A stretch of DNA of 64,000 nucleotides, taken from Ceratothoa steindachneri (lineage: Eukaryota; Arthropoda; Malacostraca; Isopoda; Cymothoidae). The notes under the pieces were generated by a model, which saw only the letters and a list, made by a program, of their open reading frames with translations, was not told where the DNA came from and made no database searches. Location: the NCBI GenBank assembly GCA_963969495.1, contig OZ018324.1, positions 155,276,672-155,340,671 of the forward strand. Direction: 5' to 3'. Position 1 is the stretch's first letter. Every line of letters starts with the position of its first letter. The position numbers were made by a program, and so were the translations under genes. Of this stretch, positions 10,160-20,192 are shown in pieces.

Positions 10160-10859
10160 AACCTAAAGTAAAGTAAAGTAAAGTACGAGAAGTGACCGCC
10201 GGCAAAGGAGGAAAAGTCGAGGGAAGTCACCTCAAAAACGTTCTGATTTTCTGAAAGGCATACCGTGCACGGTAACCTATAGACAGCCAGCCATATACGA
10301 GATTCAACAAACTCCGACCCTTGCTCCCCCACCCCCTGAGTAAAAATTCCTTCATTTCCCTGGCATGTCATAGTGGTATGTCGTGCTAAACCCTCCCCAT
10401 CCCTGCCCTGCCGTGACTTGGCTCTGTGAATTTGACCCTACACATAGACCTCCGTTGTAGCTATGTCGTTCTACTTAGAAAAGGCATAATTGTAAACTTT
10501 TGGGAAAGGAGGTCTGAGGCTTAGCCCGCTGCGGAACCCAAAGGAAGGAGCAAACTTGGATTGGGACTCAGTTACTAACGCGGGGAGGTTTAACACCCTG
10601 CCCTGCGGCACCGTCCAAAACCACAGAGGGAGACTCTACCGTCTCTGTAAGATGTCGGACGTAACTGAGAAATACCCAAAACCCAATAGAGCGGGCGGCA
10701 CCCTGACTGGAGATAGTTGATTCTGTTTCCACACCCTCTGAGGAGCCCAACCAGGTCTATACTCGCTCATCATTTATCACCACATCCGAGTCATTTTCAT
10801 AGGGTCGTTATCGGCGGGGCGGGGGGAGTCCCATAAAGAAAGAAAGTAAAGAAAGAAAA
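10160..10859 (+). promoter_or_regulatory. LINE-B 5' leader, related to the LINE-A copy 4 leader
   Basis: Non-coding sequence ahead of the LINE-B ORF1 ATG at 10860. It starts with a short TAAAG tandem (10166-10185). About 10481-10680 aligns by eye with the leader of LINE-A copy 4 (18400-18600). GGCATAATT and GAGGCYTAGCCC are separated by the same 33 nt in both (10483/10516 and 18402/18435), and a CCGTCTCT block sits 123 versus 129 nt further on. It probably carries the internal promoter; no transcription evidence is available. Confidence 0.6.
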
Positions 10860-12520
10860 ATGGCAAGTAATACGTCATACCTCACACTGCTACGCACATC
10901 AAACATAAAGCCCACAACAAACAATGAACACATACTCCTAAACTTAGCCGCTACGCACGATACCACCATCACAAACATAACTAAAACACATACAGGCCAT
11001 AAACACGTCTTCCGCTCACAGGAGGATGCAGTTACATTCCATCAAAACGCACCTGACACACTCTCCGCACTAGACCTTCAAACAAAATCAGCCGACGGTG
11101 TAGTAAAAAGACACCAAATACGCATCACAAATACCAACCCCCTATGGTTGGCCTTCTCCACTGATGACCCCCGCACACACCTCAGACAGAAGTATGGGGA
11201 GGAAGTCATCACAGACCTGTACTTTAACCGTACCAAACAATGGGCAGTGATCACACTGTCCGACGAAAACAACCAAACACTGATGCTAGACCAAGGTATC
11301 AAGGTCTGCGGCACACTAACATACCCACACAACATTGAGTCACAACATAACATAAGACCAACACAGTGCCACCGGTGTTACAAAACCTGACAGATAACAC
11401 GTACATGCCAAGCAGATCTAGTCTGCTCAAAGCCACCACACCCCTCTGCTCCAACTGTCATGGCGACTATGTCGCCGTCAAAACAAAATGCCCTTACCTC
11501 AAGTAAAGCCCGCTTTGACGCCGTAGCGGCTACATGGCGTCCTCCACCCATCCACGTAACCACACACTCCGCCCCTCCCCCTCCTTCCCTCACAAGAACA
11601 TTCGCCGGCGCCGCCTTGCTCTCAACGGTGGCAAAAGACATGTCAGGGGGGACCCCCGACTATACGCAAACATACTCAACACACTCTTCGCCTCACACGG
11701 ACTAGAGCAGATCACCTTTCCTGAGAAGGTGTTCGCTCTAATCGACGAGCACAGAAACAGAAGACCCGTACTCCTGCCCACCCCAATGAGCACGTACACC
11801 TCTCCCCCAGGACCCATCCCCACCCTCACCACGCTCCCGCCTCATCTCGCCCCTCTGTCCTTGCACCTTTCGCCATTGCACCTTCCTTACCTACCCCTCT
11901 GCCCACTGCTCCCATGTCTCTCCCAACTGCCTCTTCTGCTCCCTCCACAGCTCCCATTACTTCCACCTCTTTACCTAAACTCCATCGTAACTCCAGAACT
12001 CCCCCCTCGGCAACCTCCACTCCTCCCCCTATTGCCACCAACCCTCCTCCAACCGTCCCCACCCCTCCTCTCACAGCCTCCAAACCCACTCCTACTGACA
12101 CCACACCCTCCACCCAAAACACCCCGTACCAAACAAAAGAAACCTACCACGCCCACCCCTTCCACCCCTCCTTCTTCATCCCAACCTCCTCTCTCCCCTG
12201 ACACCCCCCTCTCATAATCTGCACTCCCCTATCTCTAGCCCATCATCTCCTAGCTCTACTCCCTCCACCTCTGCTCCTAACTCCCCCTTCCTAGACTCTA
12301 CCCTCTCAAACCCTGCTCCCACGACCGCTATCTCAAAACCTCCTTCCACAGAACACACTCTTCCCTCCACCACGGCTTTTCCACCCAACAACACCGCTGA
12401 CAACCTCCACCACCCACTGCCAAAACGCGTAAAGGTACTGGCTCCGCACGCCTCCTGGGCAATAATCAAGGAAAGCGGAACGGTCCCGGCTAAATCAGCC
12501 TCACGCGCACTCTGCCCACG
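10860..12520 (+). pseudogene. LINE-B ORF1: zinc-knuckle, proline-rich gag-like protein, broken
   Basis: ORF1 of a second non-LTR family. A 176-codon open part (10860-11390) ends at CHRCYKT followed by a stop. The frame resumes through TPLCSNCHGDYVAVKTKCP (about 11428-11484), the remains of CCHC knuckles. A further block, YANILNTLFASHGLEQITFPEKV, lies near 11662-11730 in another frame. The last 700 bp is a C-rich, Pro/Ser/Thr-rich low-complexity tail. Stops and at least two frameshifts make it dead. Codon use is strikingly C-rich (ACA, CTC, CCC), unlike LINE-A. Confidence 0.75.
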
Positions 12521-12529
12521 ACAATAGGT

Positions 12530-14460
12530 CGCCTCAACGTGACCCAGTTAAACGTACGCAATTGACACGGTATTCGCCATACCGTTGCCTATTGGGTCCT
12601 AAACACACAAAGACCTGACATAGTACTCCTGAACTCAACCAGCCTACTTCCTCCCAACAACAGATTCCGCATTGCAGGCTACCACACTTACCTATATCCA
12701 CAGGCACGGCACCTAGGATCAGCGATACTAGTAAAACGCTCGACACACCACTCCCTCATCCAAACACAAGATGACTCTTTTCTAGCCTGCAAGGTACACA
12801 CAAGCCCCGACCCCATTCTAGTGGCCACACACTACAGACCACCACACCTACAATTAAACATAGAAGTCCCACTCCGGGCTCTATCAAACCACAACCTCCC
12901 TATCTTCTTTGCGGGGGACCTCAACGCTTTTCACCCAACACTCCTTTCAAACACCACGAATGATGCAGGAAGGTACCTGGCCGGTGCCTTGCTGCCATAT
13001 CGCTCGACTACACATCCACAATAACCACTCCGATCAGCGTCGAGGAAACAAAATACTACATTAAAACGACACCAAAACGTGTCCCCGGCCCCTCCGGGCT
13101 ACCAGCTACACTAATATACAACCTCCTCGCAAACATATACCCCACACTTACACACCTATTCAATGCCTTATTAACCTCAGGCCACTTCTCTAAAATATTC
13201 AAAGTCTCTCACAACAAACATCTAAACAAAACGAACAAAGACCCCAAACACTCAAACAACTACAGGCCTATCGCTATATTAGAGCACCTAGGCAAAATAC
13301 TCGAACGCATGATCAACTGCCGCCTACGGGAATACCTGGAAGAGAGGGAATGGTTCTTCCCCACCAATATGGGTTCAGGAGAGGCCGGTCCACTCAGGCA
13401 ACCGTGACCATCGTTCATGACAGAATACAGAAAAAAACGCCAGGTACATCAAAAGAAACTCTTCATCAGCAAGGACGCGGAGAAGGCCTTCGATAAAGTG
13501 TGGCGCGAGGGACTCCGTTGGAAACTCGCCAACAATACGGAGTACCTCTCTGCCCCAGAAGGCTCGTCTCGCACTACCTTACTGAACGGAAATGCCACAT
13601 AAAATACAATAATACCCTCTCACAACCCGTCACACTACGCTCAGGCAGGCGTTCCCCAAGGGAGCGTACTGGCACCCACACTATACATCATGTACACAAA
13701 CGACACCCCACGCCCACCCCAAAACTGCTGTCACACATACACAGTGTCCTACGCCGATGACTAGACCATTCTTGTCCGTGGCCGTGGACCAGAAGAAATC
13801 GCGCTCTACGCACAAAGAATACTAGACGCTAAGACAGATTACGAGGATAAATGGGTGATTGCCACGAATCCTCAGAAGACACAGATGACACTCTACGGCG
13901 CAAGAGATCACTTTATGCACAACCTACAAATTTTCTCACACACACACCAGACATGATCCATCAAAACCCAACAAGGCTCGAATACTCACAAAACACAAAA
14001 ATCCTTGGGGTATCTTTTGACAAGACCCTCAGGTTCAATATACACCAGAACATAACACAAGCAAGACCCTCACATACAAACACATCGCTGAGCAGTTTCT
14101 ACCTTGCGGGCAAAAAAACTACAGTTACACCTTTACAAAACACTCGTGCAACCGATTCTCACGTACACCCCACTGTCACTCGTAGCCGCGAGTGACACGT
14201 GGAAGCAGAAGGCTCAGCGCATTCAGAATTCTGCTCTGAAGCGCGTTTGCCGCTTTCCCTTGTACTCGAGAATGGCCACACTACACGACAACAACAAATT
14301 AGCACCCCTCAACAGATATGCTCACACCAGACTCACAAAACAACTCAGGAAAATTTCCAGACACCTATTATACACCGCACTACATGTAAGAAGGTATGCG
14401 ATGGCACCGCGATACCCCGTGGCCCATGATCACCCGCAACCCATACCGTTCTTCGCATAA
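12530..14460 (+). pseudogene. LINE-B ORF2: APE and RT, broken and internally deleted
   Basis: Decayed endonuclease-RT gene. Endonuclease traces are QLNVRN (about 12545), RPDIVLLNSTS, FFAGDLNAFHPTLLSNTTND (about 12907-12965). At about 13020 the frame jumps to RVPGPSGLPATLIYNLLAN, so the rest of the endonuclease and the RT N terminus (several hundred bp) are missing. RT traces are NNYRPIAILEHLGKILERM, SKDAEKAFDKVW, AQAGVPQGSVLAPTLYIMY and SYADD followed by a stop (about 13749). The C-terminal part includes RIQNSALKRVCRFP (about 14220). About 14461-14720 is its 3' UTR. Confidence 0.8.
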
Positions 14461-15006
14461 GCTAAAGGCATCATGAATAACGCGTTTCCGACTAAGCAGA
14501 CACGCTCTCCTTCCTGAACAACCTCCAACCGTCGCCCAGTCACGAATACCTCGAGACCAACCAAACCACACCACGCATCGGTGTCTAGCCACCGACCTAT
14601 CAACTCTTCCTATCTCTTCTCAAGTTATTTCCGCAACCTTTCCTCTACGACTGCCTGTTCGCCTGTGTTACACAGTGATCCCTCTCTGTCCTTTCTATAC
14701 ACAAAATAAAAAAAAAGTCTTATAATAAGTGAACTACGAGAAAAAATATCAGTACAGTTAGTTAACAGATAAGATAATAGTTTAACTCAAGTGTGTAAAT
14801 AATAATAACATAAAGTGCTACCAAACTAAAGTGTTAAACGGAACTAAAGGAAATAATAAAACCTAAATAATTAATATATCCAAATATGATTAAAATAAAA
14901 ACTCAATTAAAATTGTAAGTGCTAAAATAAATTAAATCGAACTATGAATGCAATGTAATTATATAAAAAAATTACTTACCCTATCTCCAGACAGTAACAC
15001 CGTAAT
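14461..15006. other. LINE-B 3' UTR and AT-rich spacer
   Basis: Sequence after the LINE-B ORF2 end remains C-rich to about 14700. From ACAAAATAAAAAAAAAGTC it switches to more than 70 per cent A+T with no coding signal up to 15000. The switch probably marks the LINE-B 3' end. Confidence 0.4.
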
Positions 15007-15485
15007 GTGGGGAAGCTCTCTTCACACAAACAGAATAGTGCCCCAACAAGGATAGAATTCCGCTACTCGAGGGGGGTCCTATGGGGTCAGCCCTTAAAGA
15101 GAACAGACGGGTTCCCCTCTTCCTTATACGGGGGGGAAGGGGAACCTACAAGACCGGCCGTTATAGAATTTAGTTCGGAGTTCTTAATCTCCTCATTATA
15201 AGGCTCATAGACACTCCGAATGGATAGGCCACCATTTGCTACTCAATGGAGGACGTCGAGCAGCTCGTATCTGAAAAGGCCAATAAGGAGCTTCAGAAGA
15301 TCCGGCTGGAAGCGTCCGTACCCCAGGACATCCTCGTTCGCCGGACCATATTTCTCAGAAGGCTCGACCCGTTTTTATTGGATAACTCCTCTGAAGATAT
15401 CAGGAAAGAGCTGATGAGGCAGCAGACGTGGGCGAAGATCACCAAGGTAGAGAAATTCGGCAAAGGAAGCGAAATTGTCAAAGTA
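15007..15485 (+). pseudogene. LINE-A copy 3 ORF1, 5' part
   Basis: N-terminal half of a LINE-A ORF1. After a stop it reads RLIDTPNG (about 15203) and, from 15246, MEDVEQLVSEKANKELQKIR, then an RRLDPFLLDNSSEDIRKEL segment and QQTWAKITKVEKFGKGSE to about 15475. These align with WIGQHTASEMREEIE and RQAWAKVAEIIKF of the open copy. The frame is interrupted at about 15486 by an opposite-strand CR1 fragment and resumes at about 16166. Confidence 0.75.
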
Positions 15486-16165
15486 ACAACAAGGAGTAAC
15501 AACAAGGAAAGAAGGTACCCTAGGAGACCTTACGGTCCATTCAAAGAGGGTACCTTTGGACTAGCAATTGAGCGGGCACAAGGCTGCTCAATTGTTTTGC
15601 GTCCCTAAACGGCCACTTTTCAAGACTTTGTCTAGTTTTGACTTGAACTGGTCAACAGATTCACTGTTGACAACTTCCACTGGAAGTGCGTTCCACATAC
15701 CACAGATACTGTAAGTGAAAAAATTTCCACACAGATTGCGGTTGTAACGCTTCAGTTCAAGTTTGAAGCCGTGATTGCGCGTTCTGTTCTCACTGAGTGT
15801 GAAAATATCCCGATAGTCAACATTGTCGAACCCTCGAAGTATTTTGAAAACTTCGATGAGCTGACCACGCTGTCTACGGGTTTCCAGCGAGAACAGATTT
15901 AATTCCCTTAGTCTATCCTCATAACTTTTATGTCGGATAGAGGGAATCAGCTTGGTTGCCCTGGCTTGTACGCGTTCCAATCTCGCGATGTCCTTTCGCA
16001 ATGAAGGACTCCAAAATTGTACGGCATACTCCAGGTGCGGTCGGACAAGTGAGTTGTACAGGCACAGTACAATCTCCTGGTTCCGATAACCAAACTGGCG
16101 CTTAATATAGCCTAGCATCCTTTGGGCCTTTTTCTCAGCCTCAATGCACTCTTTCGAGAACTCGG
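15486..16165 (-). mobile_element. CR1-type LINE 3' fragment inserted in LINE-A ORF1
   Basis: 5'-truncated CR1-like non-LTR fragment on the minus strand. An open frame from about 16165 to 15605 encodes the ORF2 C-terminal domain: ECIEAEKKAQRMLGYIKRQF, IVLCLYNSLVRPHLEYAVQF, RKDIARLERVQARATKLIPS, and SLETRRQRGQLIEVFKILRG. The 3' UTR forms a hairpin (15512-15521 pairing with 15547-15556). The copy ends in two AGTAACAACAAGG units (15482-15507, as read on the plus strand). No RT catalytic domain is present. It splits LINE-A copy 3, so it is the younger insertion. Confidence 0.88.
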
Positions 16166-17130
16166 GGTGGCTGACAGGGCCAAGAAGCAAGGCCTCCAAG
16201 GCTTTTACCTTCGACTGGCTCTAGGGCAAGTCGAGAAAAAGGAATACTTTCACGTAGACTGCTGCTACAGGTGCTACACCATCGATAAGCACCCGACGCG
16301 TGAATGCAAAGAAATAAAAGTCACGTCTTCCAACTGTGCCCAGTCTGGTCACGAGTGGAGACAATGCGTGGCTGAGAAGTTAAAATGTATCAACTTCGGA
16401 TGGGAACACAGAGCGCTAGCCATGCAGTGTCCCATCCGCAAGGAAGCGATTCGGGCAAAGAAGGAACAGTCTAAAATGGAAAAGGAGACAAAGACAAAGT
16501 TGTTCGTGGAAGAAAAGACAAAGTCGTTCTCGGAAGCAACGGCTACGCAACATAATCATGGAATCACGGCGTCGAAGCTGGTAATGCCAAGCGAGGGCAG
16601 GGACATAATGGCCATGGCCATTTTTGCCCAATTGGCAAATCTAGGCACTTTGGGAAAGGAATTAAACCACCTCCTGCTGAAGAACGGGGCTAACAAGAAG
16701 CTGTGGTTCCAGCCTAATCCTGCCTCACAAAACGTCATGAAAATCCAGTTCACCGACAGTCCCCACGTGTAAGTAAAAAAAACAAAAGAAGAACAAGCCC
16801 AAACGGAAAAAAGGGTCCACAGACGAAGGAACCACCACAGGCAAAAACCCAAGTTAAAATCGAAGAAAAAAAAGAAACAAAAAGAAAAGAATAATATACA
16901 AGAAGTAGAGCTAGACGCTCCAACGATGGAGGAAGAGGTGGGAGAAGAAAGAATCGTGGAAAAGGCGCAAACTAAGAAGCAGGAAGAGAAAACTACGTTC
17001 ACAGTGTATCAAGGAGTCCCATTTACCGAAAAAAGGGAGTCCTTGAACGAGGCTTCTTCTTTGACGGAGAAGAGCTGTCCCTCAGTGTACGGAACACCGG
17101 CCTGCGTAGCCCCTAGCAGTAACACTTGAC
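16166..17130 (+). pseudogene. LINE-A copy 3 ORF1, 3' part
   Basis: Resumes the LINE-A ORF1 frame after the CR1 insertion with VADRAKKQGLQGFY. Knuckles follow: CYRCYTIDKHPTREC, SNCAQSGHEWRQC (first Cys lost) and INFGWEHRALAMQC (a Cys lost). A post-knuckle block, AQLANLGTLGKELNHLLLKN, is seen at about 16625-16685. The frame stops at 16770, then a Lys/Glu-rich stretch continues to about 17125 with frameshifts. ORF2 is absent. The lost knuckle cysteines support inactivity. Confidence 0.78.
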
Positions 17131-17332
17131 TCTTAGTTGAGGGAATACACAGAGGGAAGTAAAAATGGACGTTTGAGGGGCCGTACTCTCCAAAGGAAGT
17201 TAATGATATGTTGTGAGATGACGCAATCATCGTTCCTAATACATGTATCAGCGTCGTCAGCATGTCCGAATACAAGAAAATCAGCAATTGACATAGATAC
17301 GCCCAGAACCCCTCGACATAGTGAAAAAAAAA

Positions 17333-17370
<38 letters not shown>
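17131..17370. repeat. LINE-A remnant tail and (TA)n tract
   Basis: No gene is recognised up to 17320. An A-rich stretch then leads into a (TA)n tract (17342-17370), which abuts the 3' end of the minus-strand PLE-2 copy. Confidence 0.6.
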
Positions 17371-17372
<2 letters not shown>

Positions 17373-18130
17373 TTAGTTAGGGCTTCTCCTATGTAGCTTC
17401 AATTTAATTTGAAGGGTGAACGAAAGGACGTATAAAGGGAAATTCATTTCATTTTCTTGATACAACGTTTCGGGTGAACTTTTCACCCATCTTCGGGTAC
17501 TGGAAAATACAATTCGTGGAATAGAAAAACAATTTAAGTTAGAGTTAAGCGGATAATCCATATGATGAGTTTATGGAAAGTATTTAATGTTTATCAAGGG
17601 GGGGATAGCGAGAAATTTACAGGTAATTGATATTTTTGGATTATTATGTTGCGAGTTAAAAATTAGCGATTGAGAAAACACAGGAAATACATCAGGATAA
17701 ACCAACCTTAAACAATCAGCCGTTAGAGGACAACTGGGGAGAAAGGGCGAGGAGCGTAAGAAGAAAGAGAAGGTTAGGAGGTTGGTAATATATTTGTTTA
17801 GAGTAGAAGTAGTGGGTGAGAAGAAGAATCGGAATTTAAGGAAGGAGAAAGGTATTTAATATACATACATTCAAGAATCCTTAATGATATGGGATCAAGG
17901 GTGTTTTTTAAGATTTTAAAATCGTCCGTTGTGATTTCAGTTTTACAATTAATAGAGTGAAGTCTAACAGGTGATAATTCTTTCGTAGAGAGAACCTTCC
18001 CTTTCCTGGGGCTAACACCCAAATGGAAACAGAACCTCGCCCTCAGGGAGCGCACCGTACTCCTATGTATCTCCCCAGTTTACAATTGGGGCAAGTAAAC
18101 TCATAAACAACGGAGCGGTTTTACTGCGTT
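17371..18130 (-). mobile_element. PLE-2 copy 1: GIY-YIG 3' end of a Penelope-like element
   Basis: Minus-strand, 5'-truncated Penelope copy, closely similar to 24360-25080 on the plus strand. It starts at SVVYEFTCPNCKLGRYIG (about 18105-18060), the GIY-YIG core. After a one-base frameshift it continues RSLRARFCFHLGVSPRKGK, CKTEITTDDFKILKNTLDP and RILECMYIKYLSPSLNSDSS (to about 17815). The 3' UTR of about 440 bp ends in a hammerhead-like hairpin (17458-17502) and then the (TA)n tract. The RT domain is absent. Confidence 0.85.
17458..17502 (-). ncRNA. hammerhead-like motif in the PLE-2 copy 1 3' end
   Basis: The minus strand carries the same fold as 24975-25015: helix I GTAC/GTAT, core CCGAAGA, helix II GGGTGAA/TTCACCC around an AAG loop, then GAAA. 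Penelope-like elements are known to carry minimal hammerhead ribozymes. The core differs from CUGANGA at one base and has one extra T before helix II, so activity is doubtful. Confidence 0.5.
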
Positions 18131-18918
18131 CTGCTGAAGCACCTACGGATACAGCACTTTTACTTGTTTTAGTGCATGATTGACTTTTGAGCGCTGCCTA
18201 CAGAAACGAACGCCTATTCTGGAAGTCTTAAGGCGAACCCAGTTTCATCCTCCAGAAGAGAGAGCCATTTTTTACGTCGAAGCCTCGTAAATCAATGAGG
18301 GCTTAAACACCTCACTGCTCCCGTCCATCGCTCTGCGTGCGAACCCGCTCGGATGTCTGCCATTTATTGATTTCGTCTTAACTATGCCGGCCACTTGGTT
18401 TGGCATAATTAAGGGCTTATGTGAACACTAGTTTGAGGCCTAGCCCACAGCAGAAGCGTAAGTCAGAAATTGTCTCGATACTGGGGCATAACTGCAAGTT
18501 CCGGACGGAGGAGAAATCCTCATCGCCCAGGGGACCCGGCCAGAATCATAGAGGAAAGTACTCCCGTCTCTATGTAGTTGGATGTAGTTATGGCGTATGT
18601 ACCCGTGAGGGGGTGGCAAAAACTTAGCGGTCGTTGATTCGGCCGCTATGCATTAAGTCCACCAAGCTCAACCTTCTGAGGTCCCCACCCGAAACCCACC
18701 CCATCGCTCTATCATCCATCATACTGGCAGCATACGAGCGGGAGGACAACAGGAAAAATGGACGGGGGCGTTTTTCTCACATTAATTTGAACCCGTTACC
18801 AGCCCTACTCACACCATCCTTTACCTCCTTTACCACAACCTTACTTTTTTCACATACAAAATACACATTAATTACACTTTGTTACAGGGAAAGAAGGAAG
18901 AAGAGGAACGCCAAGACC
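18131..18918 (+). promoter_or_regulatory. LINE-A copy 4 5' leader
   Basis: Non-coding sequence between the truncated PLE-2 end and the ORF1 ATG at 18919. Its 18400-18600 portion is homologous to the LINE-B leader (see 10160-10859). Being present on a copy with a complete ORF1 N terminus, it is likely the element's own 5' UTR and internal promoter. The exact 5' boundary is not visible. Confidence 0.55.
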
Positions 18919-20181
18919 ATGGAGGCCCTCACTAAGAGGGTCCCCTTAAGGACCATAGCCGGAAGACAGACCCCAACGAAGAAGAACCTCTGCGAAACCC
19001 TCTACATTGAGCTCAAGGTGGCACTGGTGAAACTCATCGAAGTTTCATCGGGATTCATCGCCATGTGTGCTGAGACCAAAGATGTGGACCAGCTCCTATC
19101 GGAAGAGGGAGCGAGAGTCCTGCAGACAACAGGACTGGAAGCAACCCCTCCCCCCCCCACACACACAAGTGGAAGCGAACAGAAGCGTAATCTGCCGCAA
19201 AGTGGAGAGCTGGGTAGGAGAACACAAGACTGAAGAGCTCAAAGAGGAGATTACTAGGAGCAACCCGTGGGCACAAGTTCGTGAGATAATTAAATTCCGC
19301 GAACACACCCACGTGTTTAAAATAACATTCTTGACCACGGACATGGCAAGGAAGACCACCCAAAATGGTATTCTCGTCTTTAATATGAGAATCCCAGGGA
19401 AAACATCCAACAGGAAAAATTCAACAGCATACAAATGTGCTTTGTATGCTACAAGCTTGAAGACCACACCTCTACGAACTGCCCGTAAAAGAACAAGCTG
19501 TGGTGCAGTGAGTGCGCCACAGAAGGGCACAGATTCGACAGATGCGAAAGTTCCTCGAAGAAATGCCTCAATTGTAAAGGGGAGCATCGGACGATGGCCC
19601 TTAATTGATCCAAGCACCGCGAAATAATTAGGAGGAAGGAGGAAGAGGAAAGGAAGGCAAAGGAAAGGACTTACGCAAGCGCCGCTAGGAAGAATGCAGA
19701 GGTGAAGACTGCATCGGTACCCACACAACTCAACTTCACCGGAGATCTGAGTGCGAAGATTCTTATCTGCATAACCCATGCAAATGTGGCGAATGCAGTG
19801 AAGCCTGGTTGTTATAACCAAGTGCTCAACGCGCTCCTGAAGGCGAACAACCCCCCGACAGTAGCCATGCCTAAAGACCCCGAGTGCTCCAAGGCTTTCA
19901 AAGACTCTGTCATTAAAAATAACAACATCAAATCTGGTTTGGAGGAGATGATTGAAGCTCCATCATCGGAAGAAACCGAGGAAGAAGAAGAAGAGGAAAA
20001 GGCTGGAAGTGAGGATGGATCCTCCTCATCTGACAGCGAAGAGGGCCCCTGCACTCGTACACGAGCCATAAAGAGCAGGCCAAAGACCCCGAGCCCCCCT
20101 CCGAAAAAGAAAAACCCTGGGCCGAGTAAAATCGCCCAACCAGCCCCCAAACTAAAAAAAGGGAAGAAGAAACATAGGTAA
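18919..20181 (+). pseudogene. LINE-A copy 4 ORF1, full length but frameshifted
   Basis: The most complete LINE-A ORF1 N terminus in the window. It starts MEALTKRVPLRTIAGRQTPT and continues KLIEVSSGFIAMCAETKDVD. A C-run (19148-19157) marks the first frameshift. The next frame has EELKEEITRSNPWAQVREII and FKITFLTTDMARKTTQNGIL. A second shift near 19400 restores the knuckles, with CFVCYKLEDHTSTNC and CLNCKGEHRTMALN. A final open stretch (19702-20181) has ICITHANVANAVKPG, an acidic region (EETEEEEEEEKAGSEDGSS) and a basic tail. It stops 11 nt before ORF2. At least two frameshifts make it inactive. Confidence 0.85.
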
Positions 20182-20192
20182 AACAACTCACC

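Noticed and set aside
11534..12217. 227-codon Leu/Pro-rich ORF after LINE-B knuckles
   Set aside because: Only its start (YANILNTLFASHGLEQITFPEKV region) fits ORF1. The rest is a frame of the C-rich low-complexity tail and cannot be read as a distinct protein.
19096..19821. 241-codon minus-strand ORF
   Set aside because: Antisense of LINE-A copy 4 ORF1, whose plus-strand zinc knuckles are recognisable.
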